Part shown: positions 13,001 through 25,000 of the stretch, one piece after another
Position numbering within the stretch: position 1 is the stretch's first letter
Layout: the number at the start of each line of letters is the position of its first letter
Program-made: the position numbers and the translations under genes
Notes under the pieces: model-generated
Told to the model about the DNA's origin: nothing
The model's input: the letters and a program-made list of their open reading frames with translations, nothing else
Databases searched by the model: none
Source: Bugulina stolonifera
Lineage: Eukaryota > Bryozoa > Gymnolaemata > Cheilostomatida > Bugulidae
Assembly (NCBI GenBank): GCA_935421135.1
Contig: OW285189.1
Coordinates: forward strand, 12,359,072 to 12,423,071
DNA: 64,000 bases
Direction: 5' to 3'

Positions 13001-16000
13001 AATGAACGGATAGTCGGTGTGCTAACTCATCGGGATGAGCGCCATCAATACTGGCAGTTTAAACTTCAGGAGAAAACGAAGGACTTCGGTGTTTCTTGGC
13101 TTTACTTTTGCCCAAAGACGCCAGAATTCACCTCCACTTAAATTAGCCGCGCATCGCTCTTCTGATGACTTGTTACTGGTAGGTAGTAGCGCACCCTGGT
13201 GGTGGGTAGATGCTGTGCAACCAATATTTCCAGCAGTATTATCTATACACTACGTAGCACTCGTACCCTACTAAATATTATACAAGTGGGGATTATGATA
13301 TCAACTAGTAATGTAGTACTCGTATTATTTTGTATAATATGTAGCCTTCACTACGAAGCCCTTATATGATTTCCCAGTGCAACGTACTACAGCAAAGTTA
13401 AATTATTATTATTATAAACTGATGAATCTCTATACGTTGAATTCTCTCCTCTCCACTTTACTGGGTAATGCTAATTGGCCTAGCTGTTAGTAGGCTTAGT
13501 TTATTTAAGGTTATAGTATAAAATGTAGGAATATCAATTAATGCACTGCCAATGTAATTGCCATGAACGTTTCATTTGTAATACAGTAATACAGTTCGGC
13601 TATAAAATCATCATCCAGCACATAATGATCGGTTAATGTACTCTGTGACTTTGATTTGTTCTCTACTGAAGAAGACTTGAAAGCTAAGGAGTAGTAATGG
13701 TCAGGGGTAGCTAGACGTAGACATGTACTCTATTCTACTCATACGCAACCTTTGGCACTTGAATCAGTTTGCTACTTTGGAAACTGTTGTACTAGTATGA
13801 ATGAGGCAAATTAAACTTCATTGATCCAAAGGCTAATGCTGTTAACGTCGTAATTTGCCGATTCTTGTGGTATAGACTACATTAGATGTCATTTATACGT
13901 GATGATTTGAAGCTCATCGACTAATCTTTAAGCTAGTCATTGGTGCTGTAGACATTGTCTAGCCCTCGTATCACCGATATACATGTATACCCCGACGTTT
14001 AGTCATATATCTGTCACCTTTACTCGTGTTTCCTACTGACGATAGAAGATGAGTACCCGCCGTCGAAATTTTAAAATGCCGCTCAAACGAATACAGGTTA
14101 GTGAACTGGCGCTCAGAAATGGATTAAATTGTGTTGGCTGAGTGTAATAGTTGCAGCCAGTGAGAGTTTAGGAAGTTGTCTTATGTGTGCAACACATGCA
14201 AGTTATTAGCCGCAGCCTTTGTTAAAAACTTATCTACAAATTGCACATAATTTATTTCATACATTTACAAATGTATTTCTTACTTGTGTATAATAATTAA
14301 AATTAGTTAAATGACATCTATTTAGTGTATGCTGTATTGCATGTACAATGTATGTATAATGCCATGACTTCATTTACCCAACTACAGTAATGCTTGCCAA
14401 GGTACTACAGCGAGCTACTACTACTGCTGTTAGTGGTAGGGTTAACTGTTTATATGGGGGATATGACAAGTTACAATCAACATTTAGAATTTTTCTTCGA
14501 TCGTCGTTGCTTTTAATGCTGAGTTTAGCTCTTCCTTTGTTACGATGCTTCAGAAAGGTCATGTATTATGTCTGACATTGGGATGCCAAATGATAAGCAA
14601 ATATTTGTATAATATTACTGGTTTGCAACTCAATAGCTATTACCTTTACTGTATAGCCAGTTCAGTGATATTTTGACATTTTATAAAATGTTGTATAGAC
14701 AACAGTTCAGTAGGCTATATCTAAGGTTACATGCATTCCATACAATATTGTAAATTGTCTGAAAATTATTGCAAAAACTCAAAATTTTTGTATAGTAGTA
14801 TGGATTTTCTTTGCATGCATCTGAGAAGGTCAAAATGAAATGTAGAGATTTTTGTTAAAAAGCAATATCAAATATTACACCACAGTTCTTATAACTATAG
14901 AAACAAAAATTCAAAAGACACCACAATATAAAATGGTTATATTGATGGCAGAATGATAGTAGCACATAATGTATAATATTGGATGGTTTACAGGTTATAA
15001 CACATTTACTTCTACTAATAATAATTATTGAATACACATTGCCTGTTAACAACAGCCTGGAATGTTGTATCAAAATGCAGGGACTTATGTCCATACTGCT
15101 CAATATGCTGCCAGTTAGCAGTATTTTAATTATTTGTGCATTGGTATGAGACTGGGACTATTACGTCAGTAGCAAGATTTAATTATAGACTTGTACATTG
15201 TTCATTCATGGTCTTACACTGCGTAGGAATTCCAAGCACCGCTGCCACTGCTACCATTGCTACCACTTCTTTCTCTAATATACCAATTATCTAACTCTTT
15301 AGTAACAGTAGTTGATTACAATCAAGGCCTATCTTATACCTCTGGTGCTGCTGGAGATTTTATATACATGTACATTGTAAATACACTAAAGAGTTTATCC
15401 AAAAACATATACATAATTATTATATAGTTTATGGATAGTGTGTTGGTATAGTAACAGTATAATAATATGGTTATCTTGAAATGGAATAATTATATAAAAA
15501 TTTAACTATTTTGGTTTGCTGTTGGGCAATGATAAAAATATAACCTTACGAGTTTTTTACTATGCATTGGGAACTCTTTCTACCATTAGCAGCTTTTGTT
15601 TGCTATATTCATAACCTTGGCTATGGGCAAATTACTCAATTACTGTTTTAGATTATTTTACTAATAATTATATTGATGGAAGTGTTTGTAGCTTAGATGA
15701 TCAAGCATGAGCCCTGAAGCATCATACCGCATCTATCATATCTATGGTAATGTGTTTGGAAACAGCTGCCCCCCTCCCAGCAGCACTTTTAGGCTCAATT
15801 TTCACACTGGTAATCAATATTCAAATTCAACATGTTTGTTGTACTTTTATCCCGCGTGCACAAGTGATGAAATGACCTAAATAATAACCTATAATTACAT
15901 GTATACCGTAAACACTACATATAATAAAGTAGAATATGTTGCCCCTACACAAAGTATTATAATACATATAGATAGGTATCACATGTACATGTATCCTGTA

Positions 16001-19000
16001 TATATTACGATGTATCTAATACAGACATGTGCCAAGCAGACAAATACTCAAGTCAAGAGTCAAGTAAGAGTATATATTCCCAATTGATAAAAAGTAATTT
16101 AGAGTCAACTCATCGGATGAAGCAAGTCAAAAGTAGAGTAAGAGTAAATAAACAGCCATTTTGAAAAGCAAAGTAAGAGTCAAGCAACTAGTGCCAAAAT
16201 GCTAGAGTCAGAGTAGAGTCAAAAGTACAGCGTACAAGTACAGGTATGTCAAAGAGCACCAATGGGAATTTTGTAGAACACAAATTTCTGATGTATACAA
16301 GTGTGACAACACACAATAGGTAATACTTAGTGTTAGATCCAATTTTCTGTCGGTTATAGTAGTTCTGAGGAACAAAGGCTACTTCAAATTTGCACTTGTT
16401 ATAATGTTAGGTCTGTTTATCTATAAGCCTCTCAGCTTCTCTATGGTGGACAAGACTTATTACATAATTATGCCAAACCAATAGAATTATCATTGATAGC
16501 TGAGAGATTAGAGTAAAGTAAGAGTCAAGCATCATGCTTTGTAGGAGAGTAGAAGTAAAATTCAATTCCCAGCTTTCACACAATGCAAAAGCACAAGTCA
16601 ATTAAAAGTAATGAAAAGCTGTTGCTCGAGTTAACTTGAGTTGAGTAAAATGACTCGGAGTGCCCATTCTAATATATGTGTACTGTACACCTACATATGT
16701 ACATGTACATGTATATATTTATGTGCAAGTTTCACAGTAATATGTATACAGTGCATGTTTATCTACTGGAGGTTGTGGCACACGTGTGCGCGTGTCACTA
16801 TAAGCAGTAATTATGAGCATGATTGTAACTATAGACAGGGATTTATAGGAAATATGAATGTAGATATAGTTACATGTACATATTATACTCGTATAATGAA
16901 TTTTACATTGTAGTTTTCTGCTAATGTACAAAATGTAAACCTACCTGTTCATTGCCTGAAACCACTTGAGTGTATCTCATAGTATATACCTGCCCCGGCA
17001 CAAGAGCCCTTTGACTATTGGATACACTGCAGACTACACTGTGTAAATACATTGGTAGTCAGGCCTATCAATACTGTATGTACTTGTTCTGTAAAGTGTG
17101 TAATATTATGTTCCCAACTGTTCAGGTACGTTGTGTGTTGTAGTCTCTTGTAGAGGTAGGAACCAGAAATGTAGACCGTACCAACCATGCTACGATGGGA
17201 AAACAGACGTTGAACAATAACAATGTTGGTAGAGTGGCTAGCTGGGCAGTGAGCTTTGAGAACTTACTGCAAGACAGTGATGGTGTGAAGGCATTCAGTG
17301 TAAGTACAGTGTAGATACATGAAGTATGTGGAAGTAGAGTGTAAGTGTGGTGTATGTGCATACAGTGTACATGTATGTATAAGTACAGTATATGTCTATA
17401 CAGTGTACATGTATGTATAAGTACAGTATACGTGTATACAGTGTACATGTATGTATAAGTACAGTATATGTCTATACAGTGTACCTGTATGTGTAAGTAC
17501 AGTATATGTCTATACAGTGTACATGTATGTATAAGTATAGTATACGTGTATACAGTGTACATGTATGTGTAAGTACAGTATACATGTATACGGTGTACAT
17601 GTATGTGTTAGTACAGTATACGTGTATACAGTGTACATGTGTGTGTAAGTACAGTATGTATAAGTGTATACAGTGTACATGTATGTGTTAGTACGGTATA
17701 CGTGTATACAGTGTACATGTATGTGTAAGTACAGTATACATGTATACAGTGTACATGTATGTGTTAGTACAGTATACGTGTATACAGTGTACATGTATGT
17801 GTAAGTACAGTATACATGTATACGGTGTACATGTATGTGTTAGTACAGTATACGTGTATACAGTGTACATGTGTGTGTAAGTACAGTATGTATAAGTGTA
17901 TACAGTGTACATGTATGTGTTAGTACGGTATACGTGTATACAGTGTACATGTGTGTGTAAGTACAGTATACGTGTATACAGTGTAAATACATGAATGTAT
18001 CAACCTGGTACATAACATATTATATGTGCTGTGCTGTACCCAACAAACCCCCCCCCCCCCACTCTCCGTCCACAGATGGCGATGTTTGCGGAGTTGTACC
18101 CCTTCCTCTTTAGCTTGAACAATATATGATGTGTGCACTACAGGCACGCATGCAGTGCATGTACATGTTTATTTACTCTGTCATAGATATTGTAGATATT
18201 TATTATATACATGTATATACACTCCATGTTAGTATATTGTAGCATAATACTATATGGTTGTACAGCAAGTCTAACATGTACACCACATATACGCTTACAT
18301 GCATATACCATATACATATAGATTATACTCCTGGTAGCCATAATATAATATTCTATCTAGTAAAGTGAAGTTAGTCATGTTCAGTCAGCTTTTGGTATAA
18401 TAAGACGCTGCAGAAGATGGTGATTAAATATTGATGTTTATAATTAATTATCGTCTTAGCTGAATACTGCCATGTATGTTTACAGTTACAATACTATAAT
18501 ATACTCACATTATGTATTATTATATTATCTATGTACAGGTACATATCATACTGTATGCTAGTTCAGTATTCAACAACTAATAACTAAATACAGTGTATAA
18601 ATTACTAATATTATCAGGCTGGTAATATTGGCAGCTCAAGAAAGTCACATATTAATACTCTATATTATTTTATGATAAATTATGGATAGATAGAATTATT
18701 AGTGTATATTATAATATTTACTGTTGATGTAGGCCTACTCATTCAACTAGTGAATATTATACATCATGTACATATGCCCGTACCACTGTACATGTATTAC
18801 ATGTATATACTGTACATGCACTTGTATACTGTACATGTATTACATGTATATACTGTACATGCACTTGTATACTGTACAGTGCACACATTATATAGTTTTG
18901 TATGTTGTACAGGGCTACCTGAAGCTGGAGTATAGTGAGGAGAATATGAAGTTCTGGTTGGCTTGTGAACACTTTAAAACTATTACCGACCCTTTAGAGG

Positions 19001-22000
19001 TACATTTGCATGTATATACTACATGTATATAATATATTGTATAGTCCATAATATAGTGTATATACATGTAAGTACATACAAGTATATTATACTTGTATGT
19101 ACCTACATGACTTGTATATACATTATTTACAGTCATAAATTATGTACTTATACGTATAGATACTGTAGCTGAATAGGCTAGTACTTACTGTACTTTGAAT
19201 ATGCAGTGTAAGTATGTGTATTGTTGTATACTTTAGCTGAGGAAGGTGGCCGTTGCGATGTATGATACTTATATTGGAGGTACCAACTGCTCCCTTACCG
19301 ACAATGAAACAGTTAATATTGATAGTCGGGCTATCAAAATGGCTGAACAGAGGCTGGATAATCCGACAGTCAACATGTTTGACGAAGCACAGAGCCAGGT
19401 AAACTTGATTTACAATCTACAGCAGTACGTACAGTTTTATATACATGTGTAGGCTCATGGTATATAACAGTGTTACATTGTACATGCTACTTGGTATATG
19501 CATGTACGCATGAGTGTTAAGGTATTTTATAGTTGTAACAAGTTTTGATGCATGGTTCCATTCTTAGTGTAATTGTATCTATAAGTCTACAATTTTATTG
19601 TGCTGCTTTGATTTAGTGTACATTTCTGTATTATAAGAAAAGACAAATCCAAAGGAATGCATGCTTCCATTGCATATGTAACTACTGGATATGTATTATT
19701 TACTATTTACCGAGTAGTTTATTAGCAGGTAATCCACAGTTACATGTGAAGGGTAACTACAGCCGGTCACCTTTCGGTTATCTGTTGGCTACCCGAATTT
19801 ATTTTTGTTGTTCAACCCCTTATTCCTGAACAGAAAATTAGCACTCAGTAGTATCGGCATTGGTTCACATCAATTTAGATATGCCGTTCCATAATTCAGC
19901 AAAATGGTTTATTATACATAGTGTATGTGTACAAATGGTTTAGGGATTACTATGGGTATACTTGTTTGTACCAATCATTGTACGCTCTGTGGTCAGAAAT
20001 CCTCAGGTTTTACTATTTGTATCAGACTTGTAAATGTATATCAATAATATTGATGTATGTATGATGTATATGTGCTGCAATATATTTTCCTTTTGGAACA
20101 AAGGTAAACTAAACTAAGTTTCTAGGGTTATATGATGTTAGTGCACAAGTCAGTTAGTTATAAATATACCTAGTTAATCAGTGAATTATAGTAATATTAC
20201 ACATCTACTTAGTAGGTGTGAGTAAATTCTCAATCAGTTCATGCCTGTAGAATATCATTTAAGTAAATTAGTACATAGAGTACTAAGTAGATCTAGTGCA
20301 CCCACTTTATCTCTGTTAATTATTGGATGTTAGCGATTATTTGCTTACACTAAGTGAAGTGAGGAGTTAACCTAACATGAACCTACTGTGATTTAAGAGC
20401 AGTGAGGTAATCACAGTTAGCTAAGGGTGAACAACTGTTGGTGTTCTTTCTTCTCAATCAAACAATGTAAATAGAGTGGCTCTGTTGAGGCTAAACTCCT
20501 GTTGAGTTCTCCAAAGAAGTACCTGCCAGTACCTGCCAGGAGTTATGTAATCAACTATCCAGTTTATTATTGCTCTTTGCCAATAATGATCTATCAATTA
20601 TCTAGCCCAAAAATGTTAACATCCATGTGCATGTAAATTGTATGATATAAATTAATTAATGACGTGAAATATAAAGTATTACATGTATATCAATGAGATA
20701 GTTATGAGCTGGCACAGAAGCAATAACTATTATCTTATATAAATATTTCTATTAGTTAGATGATGTACTGGTACATGTAGGTGTTGGTGGCCGAGTGGTC
20801 TAGCGCTATTCACTCCGTGCTTGCAGCAATGATGCAAGTTATTTGCAAGGAAGTGAGTGGGTTCGAGTCACGCCAATGACCTAGAGGTTTTCGTCCCGAA
20901 GAAGGTTTTCCCTTTGTGCCATATTGAACTATAATATTATGGTGGCCCCTCGACTAGCTCTGCTATTGGGCAGCCACGTTGAAGAATTGTGTTTGGCACC
21001 ACGGATATTATTATTATTAGTAAGAATTTAGGTAACACCCTTTCAATATCTCTTCAGGTATTCAGATTAATGAAAACGGATAGCTATACCAGATTTATCA
21101 AGTCGGAATTCTACCAGAAGTGTCTTGTTAGAGAATTTGAAAATAGTAAAGAAAAGGTAAGACAACTCTGTTGTTCAACTATCTACTAAATTATGTACTG
21201 TATTATTTTGTCTTATTTATTGATACATTAATCCATGACTATTATATTATTACTTGGAGGGTCAGCTGGAAGTCAAATGGCGATTTGATAATTATTATAG
21301 AATCAATATTAGAATGCTAGTCTGAGTGTTACTATGTACATGTACATGGTATAATATTGTACTTTACCTGTATGTCATTTTCTCTTATTGCAGTCTGGGC
21401 CATCCTCTCTGGCATCCGACTCATCAGATACTCAGAAAAGGAAGCCATTTCCAATGTTCTTCATGGGTACGTATGACTTAATGAGTAGCATGTACAAAAA
21501 TGTAGGTGTAGAAGTGGAAAAATTTGAGATAGCGTTGGTCTTTTATCACTAATATAATTGATGCAGGTGATATTGTCTTCCCTATTTAATTTTTGGGTAT
21601 ACCCAACGTAATTACCCAACTACAAGCACAAAATCTCAGGTTATCAAAATTTCTCAGTTTTATATCGGGAGTGATTTATCCAGATACATGTACAGCTCAT
21701 TCTATACTATAATATTTCTATTGGACTACAGAACCATCACATACTCGTTAGAAATATTTTGAGTCACGTTATATACCCAGACTGCATATACTTTATATCC
21801 TGTATACCTACTAATGGAATATGCATAATATTTAGGCCGGAAGTTTGGTGGTAATCGTTCAGACGACAGTTCGTTAGAACGCAGCCGACCAGTTTCTGCA
21901 GGAAAGTCAAAGAAATATGATACTTCTCTCACTGCCGATCTCAAAGCAATGAAATACAGGATAGACAGCGGTGGGGTAAGTTACTACTAGTGTAGATTAT

Positions 22001-25000
22001 ATACAGTGGTGGGGTAAGTTACTAATAGTGTAGGTTATACAGTGGTGGGGTAAGTTACTACTAGTGTAGGTTATACAGTGGTGGGGTAAGTTACTACTAG
22101 TGTAGATTATATACAGTGGTGGGGTAAGTTACTACTAGTGTAGATTATATAATAGTGGTGGGGTAAGTTACTACTAGTGTAGGTTATACAGTGGTGGGGT
22201 AAGTTACTACTAGTGTAGATTATACAGTGGTGGGGTAAGTTACTACTAATGTAGATTATATACAGTGGTGGGGTAAGTTACTACTAGTGTAGGTTATACA
22301 GTGGTGGGGTAAGTTACTACTAGTGTAGATTGTACAGTGGTGGGGTAAGTTACTACTAATGTAGGTTATACAGCGGTGGGGTAAGTTACTAATAGTGTAG
22401 GTTATACAGTGGTGAGGTACGTTACTACTAGTGTAGGTTATACAGTGCACATAGTGATATACTATATCGTTACTATTTATTTCAACCAATTACAGTCTCA
22501 AGATGAAGCCGATGAGGAACGACTGTTAAGAGTTGTCCTCCCTGATGGGTCTACATCAGTTATTCAGGCTAAACAATCAGACTCTCTACGGAGTCTCCTT
22601 GCCACCTTGCTTAGTAAAAAGACTGACCTGGCAATCAACTCTATAGATGTGTTCCCTCTTGAGTCGGACAGGGTGAGTGATATAGTATATAGTACAGTAA
22701 GAGTAGATCATGTAAATCATGTAGGGCAGACTGTAGGGACTGTAATAGTCTAAACCTGGTAGCTGGTCATGCAGGCATTGGTTTTATAAGACTTGCAAAG
22801 AGAGTTTAAGCTGAACTCCAGGTAAGATGTGTACTATGGATGGTGGAGCTAGGCACCTGTGTCTATCCCTTTCCCTTTGCTACAATAAAGTCCATTCATA
22901 CTAATATGTATTATAATTAAGTTTCTCTAACTGTTAACGAGGCATGTGCTTTACACTGCTGCTAACTGATGACCTTGTACATGTTTACATGTGTCTCATT
23001 GTTTATCATCATATAGTACTAGACTCGATTATCTTCAACCCTACATATTATGCAAATATGACAGATATGTGAATAACGCTTATTATCCTTGCAGGCTCTC
23101 GATGTTTCACTGAGACTTATAGAGCTGCCTTGTCAGGAGCTGAGAGTGGAACGCAGGGTGATAGTTCGATTAGAACTTCCGAATAAGAAACTGGTCGGGG
23201 TCAAGGCCAAACCACATAGGACTATCAGAGATGTGGCCAAACCAATCTTACAGAAGTATGGATTTGACATAAACCATGTAGTCATTACTCAGGTGAGAAA
23301 TGAGGGTTCAGTGTTGTATCGTACAAGTATTTCCAATTTATTACCTAATAGCCCTTTTTGCTATAAATAGTTTGAAGTTAAAGCAGCGCAGTCCACATAA
23401 TTTCTGATTACTTGTTGGAAATACGCACACGGTCTACCTACACATTAATATTTAGCCTTGCACAAATCTTTGGAGTTGTGCCCTCTTATACTTGATGCAA
23501 CTCCCAAATGCATGCGCATTGATTATAATGATTTTTATGTTGTAAATTCTATATGCTGAGCACTGCAATGTTTGCTATGGTTATACTCTTCATACTTGTA
23601 GAATGGTGAACCTGTGAACCAAGAGCAGGCAGTTCTTCACGTAGATAACGTTAGACTGAACATAACATTGAAAGAACAATACCAAGGTAATTATTAATAC
23701 ATGATTCTGTATTACAAAAGTCAGCTGACAAGCGTACTATCTTGTATTGATTGCTAATCAAGTATTAATATTGCAAACGAATATGCAGTATACATGTATA
23801 TTGTGTCGTTCTATCAAGTATGAGGTATATCAGCTAACTACTAACTACATGTAAATGCTGTTCCAAATAATCAAAGAGACCTAAACAGTGTTTAATATTA
23901 TCAATAGTAGGACCTATATATACATCTACCTGTACATCTATCTATTGTATCTCTATACTCTATACTCTATTGTACATTATTTTCAGCAGGCGCTAAGTCT
24001 AAGAAAGGTAAAGGATGCAATCCTAAAATATCATTAGCTAGTTTCAGCAAGACCCTTTATGTGTTCATTTACAACATAAATATGTGTGGATATATTATTA
24101 TACACTCTACATGTATTATGTAGTAGGCTATGTTGACCCTTTGATTTCCTTTAGAAAGCTTTTCCATGATCATCACACCATTGGTCACCTACATGTGTCA
24201 GGCTCTGATGGTGTTGGTTTTATACTTTCCTTCCCCTTTTATTTCTGGCACATTATTATCATGTTCACTAAATTATTACTAAATAAATCAGCGGTAGACT
24301 TGGTTCTACTTTATTTCTGCACCCATCTATCAATACACAGCCAATACTGTAATACATCATGCACACTGCACAGGCTATTGGTTATTATAGATAAGTAATG
24401 GCGTTATATATTATAATGGCTTTGTCTAAGATTAAATGAGAAACTGACCTAGGGGAGGGCAACTCTGAATAGTAATGAGTAGCTCTATCTCCTTATAATG
24501 TATCATAATCCATGCCCCTTGTTGATATTGAATGAAAATCAATACAGTTCAGTGGTAACACCTTCTTATATTGTAAACACAGATATCAGTTCTCTCTGTA
24601 TAATGGTACATGTACCTTTAATCTACCTGAAATGCTGATGTAGCTAATAGTATGTTATAATTTGACTAATCTTTTACCACTTTGAATTGCCAATTGATAT
24701 TGCTTTTAGGGATATTGAAAAGAGGTAAATAATACATGGTGCAGTTAAACTTTCTCCTGTTTATAATTTAGGTTAAAATACATTCTATACTAGTAGGAAA
24801 TATACTGTGTACAGTATAGTATTATGTATTGTAATAATATGCTCTCCAAGTAATAGTTGGTCTTATAGTACATGTACATCTATTTCACTCTGTTAGCAGA
24901 GAGTAGAATGTAGATAGAACATTATAATGTATTATTGTATGCTGTTCCATGCTTTGCTAGTAGTACATGTACTTGTGTTTGTAGTTATCCCCCCTATTCT

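Noticed and set aside
14390..14575. MLAKVLQRATTT... as a seventh alternative first exon
   Set aside because: Phase would fit, but the donor GTCATG is poor and the antisense frame is equally open; kept only as a note in the intron entry.
17122..17912. Long - strand frames with Tyr/Thr/His-rich repeats (MYTVYTYTVLTHTC type) and + frames opposite
   Set aside because: They are translations of the 38-bp tandem array; open on both strands because the unit lacks stops, with no splice or start logic, and they overlap a real + exon at 17144-17299.
20783..20875. tRNA-Leu or tRNA-Ser gene
   Set aside because: The tRNA-like head is followed by a SINE body and a simple-repeat tail, and the acceptor stem is absent.
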